Below are positions 1 through 9,218 of a stretch of 64,000 bases of DNA, in pieces. Source of the DNA: Desulfomicrobium macestii. Its GTDB lineage: Bacteria > Desulfobacterota > Desulfovibrionia > Desulfovibrionales > Desulfomicrobiaceae. The translations under genes were made by a program, and so were the position numbers. The stretch covers positions 176,991 through 240,990 of the forward strand of contig NZ_JADBGG010000003.1 of the NCBI RefSeq assembly GCF_014873765.1. The letters are read 5' to 3'. The notes under the pieces were generated by a model. The model saw only the letters and a list, made by a program, of their open reading frames with translations, did no database searches and was not told the origin of the DNA. Every line of letters starts with the position of its first letter. Position 1 is the stretch's first letter.

Positions 1-2834
1 AAGGCGCCGCGCCTGTCTTCCGGCACCGTGACCACGAAGCGGCTGGCGGATTCGCTGTAGAGGCGCTGTTCGGGCAGCGGGCAATCAAGGGCCGGGATCT
101 TGTCCACGTCGATGTCCGCACCGATCCGTCCGGCCAGAGCCATTTCGGCCACAGCCACGGCCAGTCCGCCGTCGGAGACGTCGTGGGCCGCGCTGACAAG
201 GCCGGTGGTGATGGCTTCGTGCATGCGCTCGTAGCGGATGCGCGCGGAAACCGCGTCGACCTGCGGCACCGATCCGCACACACCCAGGGCGTCGGCATAT
301 TCCGAGCCACCCAGTTCGTTTTTGGTCAGGCCGAGCACGTAGACGTTTTCGTCCGGACGCTTGAAGTCGGAGGTCATGGTCCTGTTGCAGTCGTTAATCA
401 CGCCCATGACCGAGAAGAGGACCGTGGGCGGGATGGAGATCTTGGTTCCGCCGCCGGTGTAGTCGTTCTTCATGGAGTCCTTGCCGGAAATGCAGGGCAC
501 TCCGTAGGCGAGGCAGAAATGGGCCAGGGCCTGATTGGCGCGGACCAGCTGGGCCAGTTTGTATTCGCCGTCCGGGGTCTTTTCGGACTGGACCGGGTCG
601 CACCAGCAGAAGTTGTCCACGCCGGCCATGTGGCGGATGTCGCCGCCGGTGGCCACGGCGTTGCGCACGGCTTCATCGATGGCGCCCGCCATCATCCAGT
701 ACGTATCGAGATCGCTCAGTTTCGGGCAGATGCCGTTGGCCACGACCAGGGCCTTGTCGCTGCCGAGCTGGGGACGGATCACGGCGGCGTCGGCCGGACC
801 GTCGTTCCGGGCTCCAATGAGGGGCTTGATCACGCTTCCACCCTGTACCTCGTGGTCGTACTGGCGGATGACATACTCGCGGGAGCAGATGTTCAGGCGG
901 CCGAGCATGGTTTGCAGAAAGTCCTGATGGTCCGTTACCTTGGGATGCGGCGTTTCGCAGCCACAGCAGACCTGCGGTTGCCGCCAGGCGGCGCGGAGCT
1001 TCATCTGCGGGCAGCCGTCATGCAGGAACTGCATGTCGAGGTCGGTCACGATCCTGTCATTGTAGCGCACATGCAGGTAGCCCGAGTCCGTGAAGCAGCC
1101 CAGATCCGAGGCCTCGACGTTCATTTCTTCCGCCAACTCCATGAAGGCCTGAAGTTTGGACGGGGGCACGGCCAAGGTCATGCGCTCCTGGGCTTCGGAG
1201 ACCAGGATCTCCCAGGGGCGCAGGCCGTCGTACTTGAGCGGGGCCTTGGCCAGGTCCATGTCGCAGCCGCCGCAGTCCTGGGCCATTTCGCCGACCGAGG
1301 AGCTCAGTCCTCCGGCGCCGTTGTCGGTGATGGCGTTGTAGAGGCCCAGATCGCGGGCGCGCATCAAAAAGTCGTACATGCGGCGCTGGGTGATGGGGTC
1401 GCCGATCTGGACGGCCGTGGCCGGAGAGCCCTCGTGCAGCTCTTCGGACGAGAAGGTCGCGCCGTGGATGCCGTCCTTGCCGATGCGGCCGCCGGTCATG
1501 ATGATGCGATCGCCGGGCAGGGCCTTCTTTTCGTAGCTGGGATGTCCGGCCACGGTGGCGGGCATGGTGCCGATGGTGCCGCAGAATACCAGCGGCTTGC
1601 CCAGGAAGCGTTCGTGAAAGACGATGGCTCCGTTGACCGTGGGGATGCCGGACTTGTTGCCGCCGTGTTCGACGCCTTCCCGCACGCCCTCGAAAACGCG
1701 GCGCGGGTGCAGCAGGCGGGGCGGCAGTTCGTCGTCGTGAAAGGGCGAGGCGAAGCAGAACACGTTGGTGTTGCAGAGCAGGTTCGCGCCCATGCCGGTG
1801 CCCATGGGGTCACGGTTCACGCCGACGATGCCGGTAAGGGCTCCGCCGTATGGGTCCAGGGCAGAGGGGCTGTTGTGGGTTTCGACCTTGATGCAGACGT
1901 TTATGTCTTCGCTGAAGCGGATCACGCCGGCATTGTCCTTGAACACGGACAGGCAGAAGTCGTCCTTGCCCATGCGCTGGCGCAACTGCTTGGTGCTGCC
2001 CTGGATGTAGGTCTTGTAGAGGCTGTTGATTTCAGCCTTGGTGCCGTTTTCAAGATTCTCGTAGCTGATGCGGGAGCTGAAGATCTTGTGCTTGCAGTGC
2101 TCGGACCAGGTCTGCGCCAGGCATTCGAGTTCCGCGTCCGTGGGTGCGGCGGGGAGATTTTTGGCCTTGCGGTGGGCGACGACCTCGGGGCTCGCATAGT
2201 AGTCGCGGATGCAGCGCATTTCTTCAAGATTCAGGGCCAGGATGTTTTCGCGGCTGAGCTTCATGAGCGCGGCGTCATCCATGCTGCTCAAATCCACGAT
2301 ATCGACGGTGCTCGAGGCTTCGCCCGTGACCGCCGCAGTGCGCGCCGGAAAGCCGGGGCTTGTGGTCCAGGTGTCCCTGTCCACGATCTGGAAGCGCTGG
2401 ATCAGCTCGTTGGCCAGAAGGTCCTTGGCGATGTGCTCCACCTGGGCCGGGCTCAGGTCGCCGCTGATCAGGTACTGGGTGGATGTGTAGACCGCGATGT
2501 CCGCGTTGCGTTCCCCAAGCACTGTGCGCAGGGTTTCGCGAGCGGTGCGGCCCTCGTTGTCGGTCACGCCGGGGCGGAAGCCGACCTCGATGATCCAGTC
2601 GAAATCCGTGGCCGCCGGAGCGGTCTGGGCCGTATGCAGGACCGGGTCATGCAGGGCTCCGGCCTCGATGGCCTGATCCACCTGGGCCTGGCTCAGTCCG
2701 TCGACGGTGTAGATCCGGATTATCCGGACCTGATCCACGGTCAGGCCGAGCTCGTTTTTGATCTTGTGGGCGGTCTTGTTGCCCTGGGTATCGGTAACTG
2801 CCTTGCGCAGAGCCACTTCGACTCGGATCGGCAT
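1..2834 (-). CDS. purL: Phosphoribosylformylglycinamidine synthase, PurS-PurL fusion (3' end cut by window edge)
   Basis: This enzyme performs the ATP- and glutamine-dependent conversion of FGAR to FGAM, step four of purine synthesis. I translated the minus strand from the ATG at 2834; the frame stays open for about 944 codons to base 1, so only the last few dozen residues are missing. The first ~170 residues look like a duplicated PurS-type region. After that come typical PurL motifs, including TWSEHCKHK, KVETHNSPSAL and DNGAGGLSSS. No glutaminase domain is visible, so a separate PurQ is expected elsewhere. The start is preceded by an AGGAG Shine-Dalgarno. It lies 21 bases downstream of the HDOD-GGDEF gene on the same strand. 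The domain order fits the PurSL form of sulfate reducers. A long open frame on the opposite strand here is a codon-bias shadow. Confidence 0.93.
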   Translation of the reverse strand, partial: MPIRVEVALRKAVTDTQGNKTAHKIKNELGLTVDQVRIIRIYTVDGLSQAQVDQAIEAGALHDPVLHTAQTAPAATDFDWIIEVGFRPGVTDNEGRTARETLRTVLGERNADIAVYTSTQYLISGDLSPAQVEHIAKDLLANELIQRFQIVDRDTWTTSPGFPARTAAVTGEASSTVDIVDLSSMDDAALMKLSRENILALNLEEMRCIRDYYASPEVVAHRKAKNLPAAPTDAELECLAQTWSEHCKHKIFSSRISYENLENGTKAEINSLYKTYIQGSTKQLRQRMGKDDFCLSVFKDNAGVIRFSEDINVCIKVETHNSPSALDPYGGALTGIVGVNRDPMGTGMGANLLCNTNVFCFASPFHDDELPPRLLHPRRVFEGVREGVEHGGNKSGIPTVNGAIVFHERFLGKPLVFCGTIGTMPATVAGHPSYEKKALPGDRIIMTGGRIGKDGIHGATFSSEELHEGSPATAVQIGDPITQRRMYDFLMRARDLGLYNAITDNGAGGLSSSVGEMAQDCGGCDMDLAKAPLKYDGLRPWEILVSEAQERMTLAVPPSKLQAFMELAEEMNVEASDLGCFTDSGYLHVRYNDRIVTDLDMQFLHDGCPQMKLRAAWRQPQVCCGCETPHPKVTDHQDFLQTMLGRLNICSREYVIRQYDHEVQGGSVIKPLIGARNDGPADAAVIRPQLGSDKALVVANGICPKLSDLDTYWMMAGAIDEAVRNAVATGGDIRHMAGVDNFCWCDPVQSEKTPDGEYKLAQLVRANQALAHFCLAYGVPCISGKDSMKNDYTGGGTKISIPPTVLFSVMGVINDCNRTMTSDFKRPDENVYVLGLTKNELGGSEYADALGVCGSVPQVDAVSARIRYERMHEAITTGLVSAAHDVSDGGLAVAVAEMALAGRIGADIDVDKIPALDCPLPEQRLYSESASRFVVTVPEDRRGA

Positions 2835-2855
2835 GTTGTTCTCCTAAGGTGGCGC

Positions 2856-5363
2856 TTATGGTTCAGAGGTACTGGTTGGCTGCAGGTGCACGATGGTGTT
2901 TCCGCCCTGAGCCTTGGCTTGATAATTGGCTTTGTCGCAGCGTTCAAGCAGGGATTGCGAGGTATCCTCGGGTTCGAGCATGCTCATGCCAATGCTCAAG
3001 GTAACCTGATTTTGGTGCAATATGCTGAATTCTTTCTGAATTCTTTCTGCGATCGTCAGCAGGTTTTCGACGGTGGAGTTGCTGGAGATGACAACGAATT
3101 CGTCTCCTCCGAAGCGGCAGGGAAAATCCAGCCCCTTGCGCAGGATGCGTCGCAGGAGCTGCCCCAGCTCTTTCAAGGCCTTGTCGCCCCCGTGGTGACC
3201 ATGGGTGTCGTTGAAGAGCTTGAACTTGTCGATGTCGAAAAAGATCAGTCCGAGCGAGGATCCAGTGCGCTTGGCGCGGGACATTTCCCGGTCGAGAAGC
3301 GGCTGGAGGTGATGCCGGTTGAAAACCTGGGTCAGGGAATCGAAAAGAGCCTGTTCCCGGATCTTGCGCTCCAATCTTCTGATGGCCGAAATGTTGCGGC
3401 CGACAATCAGTCCATGGTCGGTTCCGAACGAAAAGCGTGAAAAGACGAGCTCAAGCTGCAAGTGTTCGTCGTCAAGGACGATCTGCACTTCCACCGCCGC
3501 CTGGCTCTGCTCCAGAAATTCCATGTCCCAGGCTTCTTCCTGCGCGTTCATGGGGCGGGTCAGGTGGAAGAGGTTGCGGCCGGTCAGGAACGAGCCGTGG
3601 CGACCGGAGGCAAAGGTGATGGTCCCGACTTTGTCCGTGGTCAGGACCAGGTCCTGCATGGACCCGAGCAGGGTGTTCAGGAAGTCCCGTTGGTGCAGGG
3701 CCTCGAATTCGAGCACCCGGATTTCCGCCAGATCCTGGACCATGGCCAGAATGTTCGTTTGCGAGCCGTGGCTGATTTTGTAACCGGCCAGGGAGAAGGA
3801 CGAGGTCGCGGGCTCCTTGCCGGGACCAAGCGGGCAATGGATGGAGCAATGGCCTCCCTGGGATGAGTTGCTCAGGAAGTTGCGCCAGCCTTGCATGGCT
3901 TGCCGGGCCTGCTCCGCGTCCTTGCCCTGCGCCAGTCGGTCTTCGAGCTGCTCCGCGCCGTCGAGAAATTCGGTAAAGGTGGGATTGGCCCGCAAGATGC
4001 GCCCCTGTGCGTTGAGCAGCGCAACTCCGGTGGGAAGAATGTCAAGCAGCTCGGCCTTGATCTCAAGCTGGCCGACGGTGCGCGCCTGACGCCGGATGCC
4101 CCGGGCCAGGAGGCGCGTGTAGAGCGTGGCTTCGGCCCTGGTCCGGCTTGATTCGTTGGCGTCGTTCAGGTGCAGCTCTCCGACCGTTTGCCCCTCGGCT
4201 TCCAGTGGGTAGGCGTCTTCGGAAAATATCCTGAGTTTTTCAAGGGATGGGGCGATGTCGGGCCCGTGCACTCCGGCATTGTTCAGGACAAATCGTTCCC
4301 AGTACGTGTTGGCGGGCGCGTGCAGGATGATCTCGGCTTTGCGACAGTCCCAGTTCCAGCGCAGATGCCTGCCGATGCAGGCCGCGATGGCCGCATTGCC
4401 GCCGGTCAGGCCCTCGACTTCCTTGGCCTGGTGGTGAAAATCCTGGATGGATTGAAGGGAGTGGGCGTAAAGCCTGTCTTCCGGATCAAGATCCTTGACG
4501 TTCATGGCCTCGGACAGTTCCGAAAAAAGAGTCGCGCATTGCCGACGCAGCCCGTCCATGCCTTCGGGAGGCAGGGCGCCTGCCTTGGCCAGAAGAAAGC
4601 TGAGCTGGTTCAAGCTGTCCGGGGCCGGGTCGGTGCGAAATTCCGCTTCCGCCCATCTGGTTCCGAGAATGACCGCCTGGGTCAGGGGCGGGTAGTCGAA
4701 GACATGTTCCAGGTCGTGGTGCGCGGTGATGGCCGCGATCATGGGTTCGGGGAAATTCCACTGCGTGAGCAGTTCTGCGGTCAGGGTGGAGTGATCCTCC
4801 GGAAGATGGTCCTGCCAGGACATGAAGGTCGGGCCGGTGTTGACGAAGTCCGGCCGCTTGAGATGCGGCAGGAGATGTTCGGGAAAATTGGCGGCGTAGA
4901 GAAGCAGGGATAGGTCCTTGACCAGGGCGCAGATGTAGGCGGTTTCCGCTTCTTCCGGGGCCAGACGCTGGGCGATGAGCTGCGCTCCGAGTGCCGCCCA
5001 GATGATGATGCGCCAGTTGGCGAAGGTGTCGAAACCGTTTTTTTCCAGAATCGAGTTCAGGTTTTTCTGCAGGGACAGGGACAGGGCGATGCGCAGGATC
5101 TCGTTGTCGCCAAGGATGATCGCCGCCCGCTGCACGTCGGAAATCTTGCTGGTCTGTCCATAATAGGGCGAGTTGACGAGGGAAAGGATGGCCGTGGCCA
5201 AGGCCGGATCAAGCCGCAGTATGGAGGCGATGACACCGAAGTTCGGCTCGGATTTGACCGCCTCCTGGAGGAGCTGGGCCGTGGCCGGCGAAAAGGTCGC
5301 TTTCAGGCTTGCACGCAACGAGGTCGCGAGGTTGCGAGGGGGAAGGCGATCCTGGTTTGGCAT
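2856..5363 (-). CDS. HDOD-PAS-GGDEF signalling protein, probable diguanylate cyclase
   Basis: 835 residues. The N-terminal ~220 residues form an HDOD domain (SILRLDPALATAILSLVNS; TAHHDLEH near residue 215). The middle holds at least two PAS-like segments, near residues 430 and 565 (LPTGVALLNAQGRILRANP; DLVLTTDKVGTITF). The C-terminal ~160 residues are a GGDEF domain with an intact signature, RFGGDEFVV, near residue 750. An intact GGDEF predicts cyclic-di-GMP synthesis, with PAS and HDOD as input modules; activity is inferred. No membrane segment is evident, so it should be cytoplasmic. It is upstream of purL on the same strand, and its start is 2 bases after the stop of the polyprenyl synthase gene, so it may be co-transcribed with the menaquinone genes. 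Confidence 0.9.
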   Translation of the reverse strand: MPNQDRLPPRNLATSLRASLKATFSPATAQLLQEAVKSEPNFGVIASILRLDPALATAILSLVNSPYYGQTSKISDVQRAAIILGDNEILRIALSLSLQKNLNSILEKNGFDTFANWRIIIWAALGAQLIAQRLAPEEAETAYICALVKDLSLLLYAANFPEHLLPHLKRPDFVNTGPTFMSWQDHLPEDHSTLTAELLTQWNFPEPMIAAITAHHDLEHVFDYPPLTQAVILGTRWAEAEFRTDPAPDSLNQLSFLLAKAGALPPEGMDGLRRQCATLFSELSEAMNVKDLDPEDRLYAHSLQSIQDFHHQAKEVEGLTGGNAAIAACIGRHLRWNWDCRKAEIILHAPANTYWERFVLNNAGVHGPDIAPSLEKLRIFSEDAYPLEAEGQTVGELHLNDANESSRTRAEATLYTRLLARGIRRQARTVGQLEIKAELLDILPTGVALLNAQGRILRANPTFTEFLDGAEQLEDRLAQGKDAEQARQAMQGWRNFLSNSSQGGHCSIHCPLGPGKEPATSSFSLAGYKISHGSQTNILAMVQDLAEIRVLEFEALHQRDFLNTLLGSMQDLVLTTDKVGTITFASGRHGSFLTGRNLFHLTRPMNAQEEAWDMEFLEQSQAAVEVQIVLDDEHLQLELVFSRFSFGTDHGLIVGRNISAIRRLERKIREQALFDSLTQVFNRHHLQPLLDREMSRAKRTGSSLGLIFFDIDKFKLFNDTHGHHGGDKALKELGQLLRRILRKGLDFPCRFGGDEFVVISSNSTVENLLTIAERIQKEFSILHQNQVTLSIGMSMLEPEDTSQSLLERCDKANYQAKAQGGNTIVHLQPTSTSEP

Positions 5364-5365
5364 GC

Positions 5366-6346
5366 TTATTTATCTCTTGTCAGGACGAATTCGATCATGG
5401 CTCCGAGCAGTTTTTTTTCCAGGCATTCGGGTAGCACGGCGAGAGCCTGGCTGGCTAGTGTCAAATAGGATTTGGCTTCATCCCGGGTCTTTTCGGCAAA
5501 ACCCTGTCCCACGACATCGGCGACGATCTGGTCCTGCCTGACCGGGTGCAGGTTCACGTCCGTGAGCTCCCGGGTGGTAATCGCGCGTTGGTCCGCTGGC
5601 AGCGATTCAAGATACAAAAGCAGGGGCAGTGTGAACTTGCCTTCGCGCAGATCTCCGCCCAGCGGCTTGCCCGAGGTGTCGGCCCGCGACGTGTAGTCCA
5701 GGGCGTCGTCCACCAGCTGGAACGCGATGCCAAGGTTCAGGCCGAAGGTCTTGGCGCCCGTGCGCGCGCGCTCGGACCCTCCCGCCGCGATGACGCCGAA
5801 CTCGCAGGCCGACTGGATCAGGTAGGCCGTCTTGCCGGTGATGATCTCAATGTATTCGGCCCGGGTGATATGCGCCTTGCGGATGGCGGCGATCTCCATG
5901 ATTTCGCCCGTGGCCGTCTGCATTATGGCCTTGGTGATGCAGGAGGTCAGGGCCGGATTGTCCGTGCGGGCCACGATTTCGTTGGCCAGCGCCAGGAGCA
6001 CGTCTCCGGCCAGCACCGTGGGTGTGATGCCGTAGATGGTGTGGGCGGCCGGTTTGCCTCTGCGCAGGTCCGCGTTGTCCAGGATGTCGTCGTGCATGAG
6101 GGTGGCCGAATGCAGAAACTCCAGGGAACTGGCCAGGGTCTGCAGATTGTCTCCCCGGAAATCCAGGGCGCGGGCAAAGAGAAGCGTGAGCATGGGGCGC
6201 AGGCGTTTTCCTCCGGCGTCCATGACATGCGCGGCCACGGGTCTGACCAGTTTGGGCAGGGCGTCGATCTCCCGCGCGATGGCGGCATTGATGGCCGGCA
6301 GCTCTTTGAGGAAGGTTGCTTTGAGTTGGGCGAAGGCTTCGTTCAT
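5366..6346 (-). CDS. Trans-polyprenyl diphosphate synthase (menaquinone side chain)
   Basis: 326 residues, normal length for the octaprenyl/heptaprenyl diphosphate synthase family. It elongates farnesyl or geranylgeranyl diphosphate with isopentenyl diphosphate to make the quinone tail. Both aspartate-rich motifs are present: MHDDILDNAD near residue 82 and QLVDDALDY near residue 212, along with the GGKRLRP substrate motif. The ATG overlaps the mqnD stop as ATGA, which implies translational coupling. Linkage to mqnD, mqnB and ubiE points to menaquinone rather than ubiquinone. Chain length cannot be read from the sequence. IspB/HepT is the closest family assignment. Confidence 0.9.
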   Translation of the reverse strand: MNEAFAQLKATFLKELPAINAAIAREIDALPKLVRPVAAHVMDAGGKRLRPMLTLLFARALDFRGDNLQTLASSLEFLHSATLMHDDILDNADLRRGKPAAHTIYGITPTVLAGDVLLALANEIVARTDNPALTSCITKAIMQTATGEIMEIAAIRKAHITRAEYIEIITGKTAYLIQSACEFGVIAAGGSERARTGAKTFGLNLGIAFQLVDDALDYTSRADTSGKPLGGDLREGKFTLPLLLYLESLPADQRAITTRELTDVNLHPVRQDQIVADVVGQGFAEKTRDEAKSYLTLASQALAVLPECLEKKLLGAMIEFVLTRDK

Positions 6347-7134
6347 GAAAGATCCCGCAATGTTTGCAGCGTGTTGAGAGCGGCCTGGCCGTCTGGGCCC
6401 ATGTCCAGGCTGTATTCGTTGACGTAGGCGGCAATATGTTGTTCCAGCGTGATCGCGTCAAGCTCTCTGGCCAGGGAGGAGATAAATGGCATGACGGAGT
6501 CCTGCCGGGCCCTGGCATGAAGGATGCTCGCGCGGATGCTATCCGCTATGCGTGCGTGGAGGTCCGTGCCGAGTTCGTTCCGGGCCACGATGCAGCCCAG
6601 GGGAAAGGGCAGGGCGTTTGTGTGCTCACGCCACCATTGCCCAAGGTCGAGGCGCAGGGCAAGATCGTAGCGGTCATGGACCAGCGCGGTTTCGTGGATG
6701 AGCAGCCCCGCATCCACATCTCCGGCGCGCACGGCATCGACGATGGCGTGGAAGATCATGGGCACCGGGACAAAATTTCCGCCAAGGGCGGCGCGCAGCA
6801 CGCAGGCCGCCGTGGTGTCGAGGCCGGGCACGGCGATCCTGTGCGGAGTGCCCGAAAAATCCTTGCGGGTCACGAGCTTGGGTCCATGTTCGAGGCCGAA
6901 AGCCCCGCCGCAGGGCAGGATTGTGTACGTGTCGCCCAAATTCAGGGCCGTGGCCGCGCTGACTTTGATCACGTCCCAGGCGCCGGCGAAGGCTCCCTGG
7001 TTGAGCTCCTGCACGTCATGCCAGAAAAACCGGCAGTCGCGTCCGGCCGGGGATGCGGTTAGGCCGAGCACCCAGGCTCCAAAGATGAAGCTGTCGTTGG
7101 GGCAGGGCGAAATGGCGACGCTAAGGGGGGTCAT
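6343..7134 (-). CDS. mqnD: 1,4-dihydroxy-6-naphthoate synthase
   Basis: MqnD converts cyclic dehypoxanthine futalosine to 1,4-dihydroxy-6-naphthoate in the futalosine route to menaquinone. The protein (263 residues) begins MTPLSVAISPCPND, and the SPCPNDSF motif and periplasmic-binding-protein-like fold sequence are typical of the family. The open frame extends upstream past 7134, but the ATG at 7134 is the natural start: it overlaps the mqnB stop as ATGA and the family aligns from here. Its own stop overlaps the next gene, so mqnB, mqnD and the polyprenyl synthase form a tightly coupled run. Confidence 0.92.
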   Translation of the reverse strand: MTPLSVAISPCPNDSFIFGAWVLGLTASPAGRDCRFFWHDVQELNQGAFAGAWDVIKVSAATALNLGDTYTILPCGGAFGLEHGPKLVTRKDFSGTPHRIAVPGLDTTAACVLRAALGGNFVPVPMIFHAIVDAVRAGDVDAGLLIHETALVHDRYDLALRLDLGQWWREHTNALPFPLGCIVARNELGTDLHARIADSIRASILHARARQDSVMPFISSLARELDAITLEQHIAAYVNEYSLDMGPDGQAALNTLQTLRDLS

Positions 7135-7826
7135 GCCGAGTCTCCGGTGAGAACGGGGAGAATGTTTTGCAGGGCGTTCAACGCCAGCTTGAAATTCCAA
7201 AGACGCTTGTCGCGGGCGCCGACAGGGTTGGACACGGTGCGGATCTCCAGAAACGCGATGCCCAGCCGCCGTGCCGCCAGCGCGAGGCTGAATCCCTCCA
7301 TGTTTTCCGTGAGTCCGCCATGAAGGTCGCGAAGCGATTGCGCGCGCTGCGGGTCCCCGCTCACTCCGGCCACGGTCAGGCTCGGGCCGATGGCCCACGC
7401 GGGATGCAGGGTCATGCCCATGGCGGCCGCTTGCGCGATCGGATCAAGGTCGAGCCGGTTGGGGGGATCAAGGGGCAGGTCGGCGAACATCCGATGCCCA
7501 AAGACTTCCTCCTCTGCCGGTGAGGAATGACGCACTCCGTACTCCGGCCAGATTTCGGCGTCGGCGACGCAGGTCGAACCCAGGGGGGCGCGGGCCATGT
7601 CGAAGCTGCCGCAAATGCCCAGATTCAGAACTCCGGTCACCTCGGGATGGCGTTCGAGCAGGGCTCCCACGCTGAAGGCTGCGGCCACCGGCCCGATGCC
7701 TACCGGGCAGGGCAGAAAGTCGCGTCCTCGGATGCGTACGGGTTTAAGCGTATCCGTCGGAGAAGCTGCCGGCAGGTTTGCCGCGTTCTGGCATTCCAGC
7801 TGTGTTGCGCAGGCCAGGAGAATCAT
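7131..7826 (-). CDS. mqnB: Futalosine hydrolase
   Basis: 231 residues of the nucleoside phosphorylase superfamily. MqnB removes hypoxanthine from futalosine to give dehypoxanthine futalosine. Visible family features are the GICGSFD segment near residue 72 and NMEGFSLALAARRL near residue 180, where the Glu is the expected catalytic/ribose-binding residue of this superfamily. It starts at an ATG (7826), lies upstream of mqnD and overlaps it by 4 bases. Other nucleosidases such as MTA/SAH nucleosidase share the fold, but the mqnD neighbour makes futalosine the likely substrate. Confidence 0.9.
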   Translation of the reverse strand: MILLACATQLECQNAANLPAASPTDTLKPVRIRGRDFLPCPVGIGPVAAAFSVGALLERHPEVTGVLNLGICGSFDMARAPLGSTCVADAEIWPEYGVRHSSPAEEEVFGHRMFADLPLDPPNRLDLDPIAQAAAMGMTLHPAWAIGPSLTVAGVSGDPQRAQSLRDLHGGLTENMEGFSLALAARRLGIAFLEIRTVSNPVGARDKRLWNFKLALNALQNILPVLTGDSA

Positions 7827-7840
7827 GCGGGGTCCATGGT

Positions 7841-9151
7841 TTACAGACGCCAGTATTTGAATTCGCGCGACAGGGCGTCCCTGTCCAGAAAGCCCTTGAC
7901 GTCGATGACGATTCCGCCGGCGGGATTCTTGAACATGGCCGCGATGCGGCCCGCGTCAAGCTGCGCGAACTCGGCGTGCGAGACCGCCAGAATGAGAGCG
8001 TCAAGCTGCCGCAGTTCCGGCAGGGGCAAAAGATCCACCCCGTATTCCTCTTTGGCTTCCCGCGCATCGGCCAGCGGGTCGTGCACCAGGACATCGACGT
8101 GATAGTCGGAAAGTTCGTGGATGATGTCCTCTACCCGGCTGTTGCGCAGATCCGGCACATTTTCCTTGAAGGTCAGGCCCAGAAGGCCGACGCGGGCACC
8201 CTTGATCAGGCATCCGGCATCGATCATGGCTTTTATGGTCTTCTCGGCGATGAACTTGCCCATGCCGTCGTTGATGCGCCTGCCGGCAAGGATGACCTGC
8301 GGGTGGAAGCCGATGGATTCGGCCTTGAAGGTCAGGTAGTAGGGGTCCACCCCGATGCAGTGCCCGCCGACCAGGCCCGGCCGGAAGGGCAGAAAGTTCC
8401 ATTTGGTGCCCGCGGCCTCGAGCACTTCGTTGGTGTCGATGCTCATGCGGTCGAAAATCAGGGCCAGTTCGTTCATCAGGGCGATGTTCAGATCCCGCTG
8501 GGTGTTTTCGATGACCTTGGCGGCTTCCGCGACCTTGATGCTCGAAGCGCGGTGCACCCCGGCCTTGACGATGGACGCGTAGAAGCGGGCCAGCAAGTCC
8601 GCCGTGGGCTGATCCTGGCCTGCGACCACCTTGACGATGCTCTCCAGGGTGTGGACCTTGTCGCCGGGATTGATGCGTTCCGGGGAATAGCCCACGGTGA
8701 AATCCCTGCCGCAGGTCAGGCCGGATTTCTCTTCCAGCAAAGGCACGCAGATTTCTTCCGTCAGCCCGGGATAGACCGTCGATTCATAGACGATGATGCA
8801 GCCCTTGCGCATGTGCGCGCCCACGGTGGCGGTGGCTCCGACCACGGGCCGCAGGTCCGGCTTGCGGTTGCCGTCGATGGGCGTTGGCACGGCCACCACG
8901 ATGATTCCGGCCATGGCCAGCCTTGCGGGATCGTCGGTGTATTCGACCCGGGCGCGGGCCAGCTTCTCAGGCTCCACTTCCCGCGTGGAGTCCCTGCCGC
9001 TTTGCAGCTCTTCGATGCGGGGGCGGGAAATATCGAAGCCAATGACCTTGAAGTGGTCGCCAAGGGCCACGGCCAGGGGCAGGCCGACATAGCCCAGTCC
9101 CACCACGGCAACTTCCGAGGCGCCGGATGCGATATCTTCAAAAGTGATCAT
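7841..9151 (-). CDS. Nucleotide-sugar dehydrogenase (UDP-N-acetylhexosamine dehydrogenase, TviB/WbpA-like)
   Basis: 436 residues. It is an NAD-dependent four-electron oxidase of UDP-sugars to uronic acids, used for polysaccharide precursors. The N-terminal Rossmann motif is VVGLGYVGLP. The catalytic Cys lies in GGHCIGVDPYY near residue 266. The C-terminal UDP-binding domain is present, including GLTFKENVPDLRNSR. The tyrosine-rich GVDPYYL form is typical of the UDP-N-acetyl-glucosamine/galactosamine branch rather than UDP-glucose dehydrogenase, but substrate choice is inference. It sits between mqnB and ubiE on the same strand, an odd place for a polysaccharide gene. A GAGGA SD precedes the ATG. 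Confidence 0.88.
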   Translation of the reverse strand: MITFEDIASGASEVAVVGLGYVGLPLAVALGDHFKVIGFDISRPRIEELQSGRDSTREVEPEKLARARVEYTDDPARLAMAGIIVVAVPTPIDGNRKPDLRPVVGATATVGAHMRKGCIIVYESTVYPGLTEEICVPLLEEKSGLTCGRDFTVGYSPERINPGDKVHTLESIVKVVAGQDQPTADLLARFYASIVKAGVHRASSIKVAEAAKVIENTQRDLNIALMNELALIFDRMSIDTNEVLEAAGTKWNFLPFRPGLVGGHCIGVDPYYLTFKAESIGFHPQVILAGRRINDGMGKFIAEKTIKAMIDAGCLIKGARVGLLGLTFKENVPDLRNSRVEDIIHELSDYHVDVLVHDPLADAREAKEEYGVDLLPLPELRQLDALILAVSHAEFAQLDAGRIAAMFKNPAGGIVIDVKGFLDRDALSREFKYWRL

Positions 9152-9218
9152 GGGAGTTCCTCGTTACAGCATGTCCCAAAGGGTTGAGGGGTGACGGCAA
9201 TGAGCGGCCGGGAGGGCA

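Noticed and set aside
183..3440. 1085-codon open frame on the plus strand
   Set aside because: It is antisense to purL and the GGDEF gene, has His/Val/Gly-rich shadow composition and matches no family.
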